A stretch of DNA of 64,000 nucleotides from Telmatactis stephensoni (lineage: Eukaryota > Cnidaria > Anthozoa > Actiniaria > Isophelliidae). This document shows positions 1-13,300 of this stretch, in pieces; within the stretch, counting starts at the first letter, position 1; every line of letters starts with the position of its first letter. The notes under the pieces were generated by a model, which saw only the letters and a list, made by a program, of their open reading frames with translations, was not told where the DNA came from and did not search any database. The position numbers and the translations under genes were made by a program. The stretch covers positions 744,001 through 808,000 of the forward strand of contig JALIZF010001812.1 in the NCBI GenBank assembly GCA_029948255.1, written 5' to 3'.

Positions 1-1205
1 AAACTCAAAGATTTTCCTCCAAACAGCTCAAAATAGTAAACGAAAAAGGAAATTAGTTTATGAGAAAAATACAACTTCTCCCATTTATGTTGTCAAAAGT
101 GAATGCAGAACCTTTCCTCGGGCAATTGGCCAATTTCCGTCATTTCCGCCTCCCCGAGTCGCAATTGGTCATGATTCGTAAGATAATTGATGTTTAATAA
201 TCTATTTTCGCGTTTTACTGGAAGTCGTTTTAACTTTAAATTTAACTTTTTGGCTTATTTTCCAGTCATGGAGTCTTCGAGACAGTCGTCTCATTATTCG
301 CCATAATTATACTAAATTGTATTTCTAGAAAAATGAAATAGTTCAATGTGTTGAAAACTAGTTTGGGGTGCCAATTGTTCAAAGTACATAATTTGTCTAA
401 CTTTACTCTTAGTAGTCGACTCTTATAATTCTTTTCAGTGCTTGTAAAAAGTCTAACAAAATTCGTTAGTAATAATTACGCTGCTAACCGGCATAATAAA
501 CCGGGAATAATACAACACAAAGATCTGAAAATGAGTGATATCCGTAATTACAAGACAGGTCTTTGAATTGACTTTTGTTTGTGCCAAAAATTGTAAACAA
601 AATAACTCCATGACCAATAATGTCGAGGAATTCAAAGTTCGGCTTATTTTGAATTGTCAAGTGTCAATTTCCTCTATTTGTACCCTTTTGTCAGCTTTTT
701 CTTCCTCTTTGAATTTTTTTTTTAAATGTCAGCTATTTTGTAGTTCGAAATCCCGAGGAAAACGTGTAGTTACGAAGGTGTGTTTGCAGCCAGAATACTT
801 GAAATGGCCAAACTGGCATCAAAGCAAGACTGAATTTTTTTCTGGTTGTTGTTCGTTTTTCTTGTTGACAAAGTAAGACCTGTACGTTTAAGGAGAACTA
901 TCATTTATCTGTCTTTTTTTCAAATCTGCAATAGCTGTATTGTAATCATATTTCTTTTACAAAAGATCCGAAAAAAGTAGATTTTTCACTGAATAAATCG
1001 GCTCGCGAATCTCCACGATGACGACACTCTGACGTCATGCAATCCCTGCAATTCTATTGGCTACTCAGATGTAATGTGCTTGCGTATGGGAAGTACTTTT
1101 AACAATTAAATGATATTTTTCCTTTGACCGATTTTGAGTCAATTCAATCTTACTCGAATTGATCGTCGTAAAAACCCGAGAAAAATGAACTAGAACAAGA
1201 TTACA
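1..1205. other. Upstream region of the receptor kinase gene, no gene recognised
   Basis: I see no convincing exon here. The sequence is AT-rich with only short open frames. The last 200 bases contain promoter-like elements, listed separately, before the first coding exon at 1,206. Confidence 0.5.
1030..1060 (+). promoter_or_regulatory. Candidate promoter elements: CRE and inverted CCAAT box
   Basis: A full palindromic CRE (TGACGTCA, 1,030-1,037) is followed by ATTGG (1,056-1,060), an inverted CCAAT box, about 150-175 bases before the first ATG of the receptor gene. The spacing fits a core-proximal promoter. Function is inferred from motif and position only; the CRE octamer recurs elsewhere in the window (for example 18,423-18,450). 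Confidence 0.35.
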
Positions 1206-1343
1206 ATGCGTTTTTGCATTGTGAGATATTTATTGCTCATTTTCTGGAATGGTTCTATTTTTCCTTCGGCAGAGCTTTTAAAATGGGAGGATTTGGTCGA
1301 CCCGGTCAGAAACGGCCAGCAGAGAGTCCGATGCACCGAAAAG
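1206..1343 (+). CDS. RTK exon 1: start codon and signal peptide
   Basis: Forty-six codons open with [14 protein letters not shown], a basic start then a hydrophobic core, with a likely cleavage after FPSA. The exon ends at AAG|GTATGC in phase 0. It contains one Cys (RCTEK) at the end. The start was chosen because no upstream in-frame ATG gives a signal peptide. Confidence 0.75.
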
Positions 1344-4300
1344 GTATGCTGTTAAATCACTTGTGATCCTATTCCGAAAGGTTCCAGATCATAATTTTTT
1401 CTTTTTTTCTCTTAATTTTTCTTTCTTTTTCTTTTTCATAGTTAATCTTTTTCTCTTTTTTTTTAAGTATGGCCAAAGATTGGCCCCTCTCCCGGTAAGT
1501 TGTCTTTATCACAGAACCAGTTAACACATATTTCATGTATTTGTTGATGCAATTATTGGTGAACTTACAATCAGTTTGTATTTTGTACTGTTTTACATTA
1601 TCTGACCACCATCTTTTAGTTTCTTTTTTCTAAATTCTTGACTCGATTTTTCCGATGTCGCACCGTTGAAAGCCAAGCATGTCAATATTAAATACCAGCA
1701 GAGAAATATTCTCGTTTAAGACAGTAATACTATCGCTATAATTGTCATTACTAGGAGATAACGATGCTATCGTTTGAAATGTTTTAATCAAGTCACAACT
1801 GAATGAGTCATTTAGAAATTGGAAGATAGAATTAAAACACATGACACTTTGAAGCTAGTCTTACGCTTTATTGAGTCCATGCATGTTATATTTTTCCTAT
1901 AATAGTTTGTACACAGTTAAACATTCTTTCACTCTTTCCTATTTTTCTTCCTTTTTTCGTATTTTTATTTCAAATTTAGTCATTTGATATTTCTGTTTAT
2001 TCGTTCTCATTCGCGTTCATTTCCGCCATTTCATACTTTCATTTGTCTAGAAGATCTTTTCAAAACTGAAAGGAAGATATTACCAAAGACCGGAAAAAAA
2101 TAATGTATGGAAAAGGAAAGAAGAGAAAGGCAAAAAGAAAGAAAAGAAAGAGAGGAAAGGAAATCAAGGAAAAGAAAGGAAAGGAAAGAAAAAGAAAGGA
2201 AAGGAAAGGCGAGGAAAAGGAAAGAAATAGGAAAAGGTAAAGAAAAGAGAAGGAGTCGACGCCGAAGATTTTCAGCAAAATATATTCGAAATATCTGTCT
2301 GTCTGTCTGTCTGTCTTTCTTTTTATTATTCTTGGATTTCTTCGGAGATTTTATCATTTACTCATACTTTGGTATGAATAAATGATATGGTATAGTGATG
2401 TTAATTTACAGCTAACTTGAGCGACTCGATTACTTGAGGGACTCATTAATTTGTTCTAATTAAATTCATCGCGTGATAAAGAGGCAGGTTCCAATCTAAT
2501 TAATCTTAACTATTTTCAAGTTCTCTCCAAATATTTGACTGCTTGTTCCATTAAGCCGAGATTTCTTTCGATATATGCGTGGGTGGTTCGATTCAACTTT
2601 TGTGCTCTGTACAAAGCTCAGTAGAAGAAGCTTATTACCTTTGTTACCAACAATCGACTGTGGTTTAGTATCTTACATTTCTTTGAGGTAAGATTAACCT
2701 TTGAAAAATATCGCTTCCAATATCTAAAATAGGAATATATAGAGTTCTCAATGACGTTGCAATATTTACAGGCTATTCTTTAGAATATAAAGTCCTTTCA
2801 AGCCTTCTTTCTAAACCGACTTAGATAAAAAAATTTTTCAACTTGCTATCTAGTAAGCATCTTAGAGTATAGATATAAATGTCTCAAAGAATTAGTATTG
2901 TTCGTCCTTTCTTCGGTATAATACTTATTAAGGATAGTCTTCGTTAAGTATAGAGATGGAAAAAAGAAAAAAACCTTTTCAATGATAACGAAATGACTGA
3001 AATCTTAGTCTTGATTTGGTCAGGTTTCCAATACGTCTTACGGAAGTGTTTTTGTTTTGTTTGTTTTGTGGATTTCCAAAGTTGCAATTAAAATGTGTCA
3101 CTATCTCCCGCGCACTTTTTCATTCTGTCCTCTCGGTTTCTTTTTTCTTTCTTTTTAAATACGTGTTCCATAAAATTTTGACAATTTGCCGTCCAGTTAG
3201 CTCTGAAGTTATAGAATTTTAGATCTTTACCGTGCCTTGATCTCACAACATACGTAGGGGCTGATCAAGGATTTTCTTCAGGGAGGGGGTGAGGGGTGCA
3301 TCCAAGATTATTTTTCAGGTTGGGGTTGGGGGAGGGTGTGCGTGGGGGAAGGGGGGTGTGCAGCGTTATAGAAATTGGAAACTATCCAGAGGATATTTTT
3401 GGAAAATATAGAGAAAAAGGGCCCAAAGTCGTCTCAGGAGGGGGTGCGCACCCCTCTGTACCCCTACCCTAAATTCACCCCTGGGACATACCAATATTCA
3501 CGAAGTCACGGGATTCTCAGTGTTCATGTATGTCCTCTTTTTTCTTTGTGATGTTCATCATTATTTACATCTAAAAGGATATTTCTTCATGTACGATCGG
3601 GAAATATACCTTAACTCCTAATCAAATTATATTGTAGAACTACTTTATCCTAAATTGACGCAAGAACCAAATGGTTTTTCGTAAGATAAAGGTTCAGACA
3701 TACGATACAATTTTTCTTGCAACGTTCTCTCGCAACACATAATTGCACCATGTGGTCTACCCCTGCAACAGCTGCGCGCAATATTGCAGACTAGACACAC
3801 ATGTGCAACATAGTGCTGCGCGCGATATTGCAGGCAGAAAAAGTTGCATATCGTGTGTCGGGGCTTTTATTTGATTTAAAATGCATGCCCAGTTTGGCTT
3901 AGACAAAAACCCTCTATATGATATTGATTTGTTACAAAGGGAGAAGACGATCTTGCTTACGTCCCATTTGATTGCTCAAGCCAGGAATGTTCTCAGGTAT
4001 ATATTCATTTTTATAAAATAACTATGATATAACGCGCGCTCTGACTGACACACAGCACGCGCGCGCACATTTTCAAACTCTCTCCAACGAAAAAAGAAAA
4101 TAAAACTTCAATTGTATTTTATAAAAGAAATAGAAAACTCGGCAGCAGTGTTATGTTGAGTTATAGAAGCACTTGGGAATTGTAAGAAGACTCTCGTCTT
4201 CTTACAATTCCCGCGTGCATGCTTCTATAACTAAACATAGCACGCTGCCTCATTTTCTATTTATACAATATTCAGCTATTTTAAGGTGTATATTCAGGTA

Positions 4301-7300
4301 TGTTTACAATAGAATCACAGAAATATGTGTTCAGTGATCGTAGCGATCGCAGGAAACGCCTCACGATGGAACACTGAAATCTATCTTTATGATCGCTGAT
4401 ATCGTTCAACACATTTTCCAGCGATCATAGCAATCGCGTCGATCACTGTGGTCATATGAAAACCAAGTTTTAGTATAATGACTATTTCGAGTTACCGATG
4501 TACAATAAGACCGCTCTGGCTCGATCTACTTTTTAGCTTTATTTCATGCGCGCACACAGTTTACATTTTTTGTATATGTCAATTAAAGCACAGTTCTTGT
4601 ATGGGTTACAAAAGTATGATCTTGTTTGCAGTGCATAAAACCCGTAGAATTTTATAACGCAAAAACCATGTCTTTGATGGATTGTTACGAACGCTGCCAA
4701 CCGGTACGTCTACCATCTTCCCTTCCTTCCTCCCATCATTCCTTCCTTCCTCCCTCCCTTTTTCCTTCCTTCCTTCCTTCCTTCCTTCCTTCCTTCCTTC
4801 CTTCCTTCCTTCCTTCCTTCCTTCCTTCCTTCCTTCCTTCCTTCCTTCCTTCCTTCCTTCCTTCCTTCCTTCCTTCCTTCCTTCCTTCCTTCCTTCTTTC
4901 TTTCTTTCTTTCTCTCTTTCTTTCTTTCTTTCTTTCTTCTGCGCTCATATTATTTGTGATGTCATTTTTTAGAGGAATTATAATGCTGCTTGTAAAACTG
5001 GATGTGAAATCATGAGAAATCTCACTAAAGGTATCAAAAGTTAACTCTTTGTAACCTGCAGGCCTCTCGTAATAAGAACACCCTATAAATTATTAAGGTT
5101 AATATTGTGTACACAAGCCCTTTTAGAGTCAGAGAACAAAATGTCGAATGCCAACAAAATTTGGTGTATGCCACTCGAGATGTAATAATTTTACGTCGCC
5201 TTAGGGGAGCGCGAGGCAGTAACGTCACAACCCAGACAAACCAACCAAAGTTTTTATTGTAGTTTCTCCGCAAGAATCACGGAGAGTCACGCGAGCAATT
5301 TTTAGAACCGCCATACAACGCTATTTAACCAAGACTAGTTGACTTGTGCGTCGTTTGAGGATAAACGAGAATGTAATTCAGTTGTTTTTGTTGTATTTTC
5401 AAGGCAATGAGTCAGTTCCTATCGACACTACCAACGATACAGTAATAGGTGATTACTCTATTATCTGTCGCACCTTTAAGCATGTAGCACTAAGAATGGT
5501 AGTCTGGTACAGCAGTATCGGTGTGGCTAAAACGCCTCGCGATTTCCTCCTGATCTTAAACCCTTATGACTCAAATACAAAAACACCGACGGTAGTTCAC
5601 TATGTAAGTATGCTCGTTTTATTAATATTCTGCTGTTTTTATGATCAACATAGAATCCATAGATGTATGTCTCCAGGCTTATGGCTTATTTAATGTTGGT
5701 GTAGGAAGGGAGAATGGAAAGATAAGGGAGCTTAAAGCCCGCCGCACACGTTGAGAAACTGTGTGAGGAAACTGCCACGCGAGGTACTTTTCTTACCGTG
5801 TGCTCTTTTACCTGCTCTATTTTTGGCCTCGTGTAGCCAAAGATGCAACGTCTGCGGTAAGAAGTCGTCTGAGCTAAGTGCCTGGCGTAGCAGTTTCCTC
5901 ACGTGTGCGGCGGGCTTAAGCAGGAGACGTTTTTTGTCAACGCAGACGTCACCGCAGTGCGCACTCTTCTTCATGCGTACGCCATCATAGATGATGTGTC
6001 CGTTTTCGTTAAGCAGCAGGTCAGTTAAGGCTTTTTCACCTACTGCCAAGAACAGCAACGTCATCTAGGACGGCGAACGGATGAACGAAAACGTCCGTGT
6101 TGACAAAAACGTCTCCTGCTTAAGATCCCTAATAGTATGTGGAGGGGGATGAGAGGTCAGAGGAGAATTCCTCTGATAAAACACTATTTTTTATGAAGAT
6201 GTAACAAAGCTAAGCTTTTTCCCAATCTAGTTCTTCATTTATGCACAGTTCTTACTACATTTAATATTCTAAACACTTAAATCTCAACTCACCAGTTCGG
6301 CTCCACAAATGATCCCACAAATAGAAACGCAATAAAGATGAGGACAGTTTATAAGTAACTTTTCTATTTCATTCGTGCACAGACAACGTCTTTACATCAT
6401 TCACATCTAACTAACAAATTCCGAGTGACAATTCATTCATTAACGTCTTTACAGTTGCCGATCCCTCAGAAGCGAAAGTTGGGGCTTTCCCATGTCCACC
6501 TTGCGTACGTTGGAGGTTTTTCTCGCCCTAAAACCCTGAAGACAACACAGCACGTATGATAAGAAACGTAGTCACGCCGTCCGCGCTGCCATCGTTTTAC
6601 GTTGCGTAAAGTTTCTCAAGACGGAAAACCTTGCGTACGTTGGGGATTTCTCTCGCCCTAAAACCTTGAAGACGTGCACAGCACGCATAATAAGGAACGT
6701 AGTCACGCCGTCCGCGCTGCCATCGTTTTATGTTGCGTAACGTTTCTCGGACGGAACCGCAAATCACTCCAGACGGGACCTCACCGCAAGACGGAAAACA
6801 CAGAATATTTTTTCTTCTTAGAGAGTTACTAGTAATACTGAAACCAATAATGTTTGTTTATAGGAATACATCGATCTGAATGTAGGACCTGAAGATCAAT
6901 TGGGCTTCGCAGTGGTTTCGTCTCGTGGTCTGGTGCTAAAGCTTGCCCCCAAAAATGCCTCTTTGTTGGAGAGAATCTTTACCATCAATAAGAAACAATT
7001 CACATTCTCTAAAGGTACAGAGTGGTGTCGACTTTGGAAGATCTCTTGATCAATATTGCTTTAAGAAAAGTTCCTCGAACTCGAGCGCTAATGATAATTA
7101 AAAACCCCACCTTGCCTCGCGGTCCGTCGTTAAGGTGGCAATTAGGTTGTCGCGTAACCATGGTAACGGATTAAAAATAGCGCGCTCATCTTGATTCCAG
7201 AGATAGCATCAAAGATAGCTGGTGATGGTGTATTCGTTCCCTGCTTCATATTCCGTTGTTCGTTATATTTAAGCTTTGGGACGCCAAGTTGCGACTGCGC

Positions 7301-10300
7301 ATGCACGATGCCACTAAGTACAAAGATGTTCTCAGCTCAGAGTGAGTCGATCCTTTGGGGGAGGGGGTAGTGTTGTGTTGTCGGTGTTGAGACCACACCG
7401 GATGTACTTCTTGTTTTAATAGTAGTGTTTTACTAGGCCTGAACATAAGTCTCCAACCAGTTCAAAACTATACGTTGGAATATGCGTTTGTTCCAAAGAC
7501 TGATCGAGAGGCAACTATCAACCTCACAATTACGTGGACTCCCCCAGAACCAAGTAAGTCAAACAAGGCCTGCGCATTTGATCATACCCATGCTACTTTC
7601 TCGTGGCATCCATGCCGTCGTTGTTTTTGGTTGTTTATCACCCTTCTTTCTCCCTTCCTTGCGTTCCCTTTCTCTCCCTCCCTCCCTCCCTCCCTCCCTC
7701 CTTCCCTCCTTCCTTCCTTCAACGCCCTAGATTTCCGATGATTCGTTGCTTTATGCTGCCAATTATCCTCAGCCCCCGTGATCTTCGACCATGATCTCAG
7801 AGGACTCTTTGTTTTTTAAGGTGTACCATGTGACTACAGGTTAGTGTGGAAGGACCATAGTGGACATGGACAGTACAAGGAATATTATTATTCTGCTGAA
7901 AAGGTGAATATAACCGTTCGTCAGATACAATCTGAGTAAATCCTTAGGCCTAGTTCAGACCTCGTTCCAGCTAGCCATGTGCCGTACCACGTTATTGCAA
8001 GGAAATACTATAGCTACTAGGAAAGTTCGACGTCTAAATCAATTTGTACAAATTAATTGCTGCTTAGATTTCGAATTTATTTGTTCTAGGCATTTAGCAC
8101 ATGGGAGCCAGCGGACTAATATATGACTTCAGGAGCCTATAACTAAACGCCGTGAGCGAACCTAATGCATTATGCATGTGGACGCTCCTAGTTATAGGGT
8201 CCTGATGACTTTAACTAGATTTTGAATAGAGACAAGAGACCATAATAGTAAGAGAGCGAAACTCAGTATTGATGTCTGTGCGATGTTCGTGGCGCCTAAG
8301 GCTATTTTTAGTAATTTCGCAATCGCGCGGGCAAGGCTCTTAAACAATAGAATTCAAACGGTCCCGTCCGCGCGCACGTCAAAAATCAAATTCTATTGGT
8401 TGAGGGACATCGCGCGCGCGATGGCGAAGTTACTAAAAATAGCCTTAGTCGCCACGAACATCGCACAGACATCAATACTGAGTTTTGCTCTCTTAGTATT
8501 ATGGTCTCTTGATAGAGAACGGAACATGGTTAAATCCTTCTCAAGTAGATAGATTGAGTTGCACAACGGCATCATTTTAACCACTCGATAAGAAATTTAT
8601 CCAGCGAATAGCGTTATATCAATCTTTCGTTCAACCGGGACCAGATAGCTGTTACTTCCTCGGGAGGGGAAGCACCCTGCCCTTGGGATTTATAACTATG
8701 AGTGTGTCTACTCTAGTTCTCGAAATCCGAATCCATTTTGATACTTTATTATATAACTATGACGTAATTTTACCATATAAGGATGAGAGAACTAAGCAAA
8801 TATGAGGCCGTATTATATGCCGTATTACATAGTTGAAAACTGGTTGGCCATATTGTACATAAAACAATCGGAGAATAGGAAACTAAGAAGCAGTTATATA
8901 ATAAATCCTTTATTACATATTTTCTTGTGGATTACGGGCTGACATTTTACTCATCGCTCGTATTTTGCCTCGCCTAAAGGCTCGGCAAAATACATACGCG
9001 ACTCGTAAAATATCAGCCCGTAATACACAAGAAAACATCTAATAAGTGGTATGTAATATATAGTACGATTCCACAAAAGTTTAAAATTAATTCAAACTCT
9101 CGTGTTTCTCTCAAAACCCACCTACCTTTTTGGAGAGGGTGGGGAGGGTGAAGCGATGCACTCAACGCACGTACATCTCTAGTTAAATGAATGAAAGGTT
9201 TGCTCATTTTTAGTATATTGAAACTCATCCCGAACTTCAATATCTGCCAACATTTACATATACGATAGAAAACCTGAGGATGAATGAAGACTACGATTTG
9301 GAGGTGAGCTTACACCTATTTACAAAAGATTGTCGGTCGAGAGCTAGCCTAAACCAATCGTGACTGGACCGTAAAGGAGTATGGGTAGATACAAAACTGA
9401 CCCCACTTTTTGGCTTTGCTTTGAGTTTTTCTTTGTTGTAGACTCATGCTAGATGATTCTTAAATCTAAATCCAAAATATATTCTTAAATTTCTTTATGT
9501 AAAGCGAGCGTCAAGATTTTTATTACTAGTGCTTGTCCTGTCTTGTCAACCCATCGTTTGCTTCATAAAAATTGGTTTGTTTTGTGTTATAGTTAGCATC
9601 TATAGACAAACCCGGCAGGTTTTACGACAAAGAAAGGTCAATACTTCGACGCATCCATACACCATGTAAGTAGATGTTAGACGTAACACGTAACGTAACA
9701 GTAGATGATAGACGTAACACGTAATGTAACACAGTAGATGATAGACGTAATACGTAACGTAACACAGTAGATGATAGATGTAACATGTAACGTAACACAA
9801 TAGATGATAGACGTACGTAACACGTAACGTAACACAGTAGATGATAGTGCAGATTTCGTATGAGTGTGAAAAGGACCGCGACGTGCCGTGACCGTGTCAG
9901 TGCCGTGTTTCCTATCAAAACATTCGAAAATCCTGCCGTATATACCCGGCGTAGAATAGGGACACACTCATTTATGACGGGTTTTGTCGGTCCTATACAT
10001 TCCGATGCATGTGTAAGCGGCATTGCTTGTTTGATTTTAGTGAAAAGGAAAACGATAACATATGTCAATGATATTTGTCAGAGCGAGTAAGATTCGTCAA
10101 AATCCGAACATTCCAAACATTGTTTGGAACGAAAACAAAGCATTGTAAAGTGCTTTCGTTTCTAACTACACACGACAGTCCTACAAGACCCTACAGCCGA
10201 CCTACAACACCCTACAGTCCTACAATACCCTACAGTCCTACAACACACGACAGTCCTACAACACCCTACAGTCCTACAACACCCTACAGTCCTACAACAC

Positions 10301-13300
10301 ACTACAGTCCTACAAGACCCGACAGTCCTACAAGACCCGACAGTCCTGCAACGCCAGACAGTGCTACAAGACCCGACAGTCCTACAAGACCCGGACCGAC
10401 AGTCCTACAAGACCCGACAGTCCTACAAGACCCGACAATCCTTCAAGACCCGACAGTCCGACAAGACCCGACAGTCCTACAAGAACCGACAGTCCTACAA
10501 GACCCGACAGTCCTACAAAACCCGACAGTCCTACAAGACCCGACAATCCTTCAAGACCCGACAGTCCTACAAGACCCGACAGTCCTACAAGACCCGACAG
10601 TCCTACAAGACCCGACAGTCCTACAAGACCCGACAGTCCTACAAGACCCGACAGTCCTACAAGACCCGACAGTCCTACAAGACCCGACAGTCCTTCAAGA
10701 CCCGACAGTCCTGCAAGACGCGACAGTCCGACAAGACCCGACAAGACCCGACAAGACCCGACAAGACAGTCCTACAAGACCCGACAAGACCCGACAGACC
10801 TTCAAGACCCGACAGTCCTACTAGACCCGATAGTCCTACAAGACCCGACAAGACCCGACAAGACCCGACAAGACCCGACAAGACCCGACAAGACCAGACA
10901 AGACCCGACAAGACCAGACAAGACCCGACAAGACCCGACAAGACCCGACAAAACCCGACAAGACCAGACAAGACCCGACAAGACCAGACAAGGCCCGACA
11001 AGACCCGACAAGACCCGACAAAACCAGATAAGACCCGACAAGACCCGACAAGACCCGACAAAACCCGACAAGACCAGACAAGACCCGACAAGACCCGACA
11101 AGACCCGACAAGACCCGACAAAACCCGACAAGACCAGACAAGACCCGACAAGACCAGACAAGACCCGACAAGACCCGACAAGACCCGACAAGACCCGACA
11201 AGACCCGACAAAACCCGACAAGACCAGACAAGACCCGACAAGACCCGACAAGACCCGACAAGACCCGACAAGACCCGACAGACCTTCAAGACCCGACAGT
11301 CCTACTAGACCCGATAGTCCTACAAGACCCGACAGTCCTACAGGGCCAGACAGTCCTACAAGACCCGATAGTCCTACAAGACCCGACAAGACCCGACAAG
11401 ACCCGACAAGACCCGACAAGACCCGACAGACCTTCAAGACCTGACAGTCCTACTAGACCCGATAGTCCTACAAGACCCGACAGTCCTACAAGACCCGACA
11501 GTCCTACAGGGCCAGACAGTCCTAGGCCTACAAGACCCGACAGTCCTACAAGACCCGACAAGACCCGACAAAACCCGACAAGACCCGACAGACCTTCAAG
11601 ACCCGACAGTCCTACTAGACCCGATAGTCCTACAAGACCCGACAAGACCCGACAAGACCCGACAAGACCCGACAAGACCCGACAAGACCAGACAAGACCC
11701 GACAAGACCAGACAAGACCCGACAAGACCCGACAAGACCCGACAAAACCCGACAAGACCAGACAAGACCCGACAAGACCAGACAAGGCCCGACAAGACCC
11801 GACAAGACCCGACAAAACCAGATAAGACCCGACAAGACCCGACAAGACCCGACAAAACCCGACAAGACCAGACAAGACCCGACAAGACCCGACAAGACCC
11901 GACAAGACCCGACAAAACCCGACAAGACCAGACAAGACCCGACAAGACCAGACAAGACCCGACAAGACCCGACAAGACCCGACAAGACCCGACAAGACCC
12001 GACAAAACCCGACAAGACCAGACAAGACCCGACAAGACCCGACAAGACCCGACAAGACCCGACAGACCTTCAAGACCCGACAGTAGACCCGATAGTCCTA
12101 CAAGACCCGACAGTCCTACAGGGCCAGACAGTCCTACAAGACCCGATAGTCCTACAAGACCCGACAAGACCCGACAAGACCCGACAAGACCCGACAAGAC
12201 CCGACAGACCTTCAAGACCTGACAGTCCTACTAGACCCGATAGTCCTACAAGACCCGACAGTCCTACAAGACCCGACAGTCCTACAGGGCCAGACAGTCC
12301 TAGGCCTACAAGACCCGACAGTCCTACAAGACCCGACAAGACCCGACAAAACCCGACAAGACCAGACAAGACCCGACAAGACCAGACAAGACCCGACAAG
12401 ACCCGACAAGACCCGACAAAACCCGACAAGACCAGATAAGACCCGACAAGACCCGACAAGACCCGACAAGACCCGACAAAACCCGACAAGACCAGACAAG
12501 ACCCGACAAGACCCGACAAGACCCGACAAGACCCGACAAGACCCGACAAGACCCGACAGACCTTCAAGACCCGACAGTCCTACTAGACCCGATAGTCCTA
12601 CAAGACCCGACAGTCCTACAGGGCCAGACAGTCCTACAAGACCCGATAGTCCTACAAGACCCGACAAGACCCGACAAGACCCGACAAGACCCGACAAGAC
12701 CCGACAAGACCCGACAGACCTTCAAGACCCGACAGTCCTACTAGACCCGATAGTCCTACAAGACCCGACAGTCCTACAAGACCCGACAGTCCTACAGGGC
12801 CAGACAGTCCTAGGCCTACAAGACCCGACAGTCCTACAAGACCCGACAAGACCCGACAAAACCCGACAAGACCAGACAAGACCCGACAAGACCAGACAAG
12901 ACCCGACAAGACCCGACAAGACCCGACAAAACCCGACAAGACCAGACAAGACCCGACAAGACCCGACAAGACAGTCCTACAAGACCCGACAAGACCCGAC
13001 AAGACCCGACAGACCTTCAAGACCCGACAGTCCTACAAGACCCGATAGTCCTACAAGACCCGACAAGACCCGACAAAACCCGACAAGACCAGACAAGACC
13101 CGACAAGACCCGACAAGACCCGACAAGACCCGACAGTCCTACAAGACCCGATAGTCCTACAGTCACAGATGGCGCTAGCGAACGCCACATGTATCACAGG
13201 CTATGTTGATTGTACTCAATGAGACAATGTACTCAACCTCTGGTAAATGGTCATGCATTGACAATTAATCAATTTTATACCTGTATTTAGTGGATGGTTT

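Larger units (their letters stand above)
1495..3939. other. Intron 2: low-complexity tracts and one MITE, no gene
   Basis: No exon is recognised. It holds a long purine-rich AAGG/GAAA tract (about 2,105-2,260), a short CTGT run (2,295-2,325), a G-rich stretch (3,286-3,361) and a MITE at 3,687-3,869. Open frames over the purine tract are compositional artefacts. Confidence 0.6.

Noticed and set aside
2031..2385. Ser/Phe- or Lys/Glu-rich frames on both strands
   Set aside because: The polypurine tract lacks stop codons in several frames; there is no splice or domain support.
4626..5015. 129-aa FLPS-rich open frame
   Set aside because: It is a translation of the TTCC microsatellite. Only the first 72 bases after 4,631 and the exon at 4,973 are supported as coding, each by its own splice sites.
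5732..6064. 110-aa frame on the - strand
   Set aside because: It overlaps two adjacent TTAA MITEs and has no recognisable domain.
10075..13020. Long open frames on both strands (for example a 315-aa frame on + and a 309-aa frame on -)
   Set aside because: They follow the 10/18-bp minisatellite, whose unit happens to lack stops in several phases. The peptides are pure unit translations ([22 protein letters not shown]).
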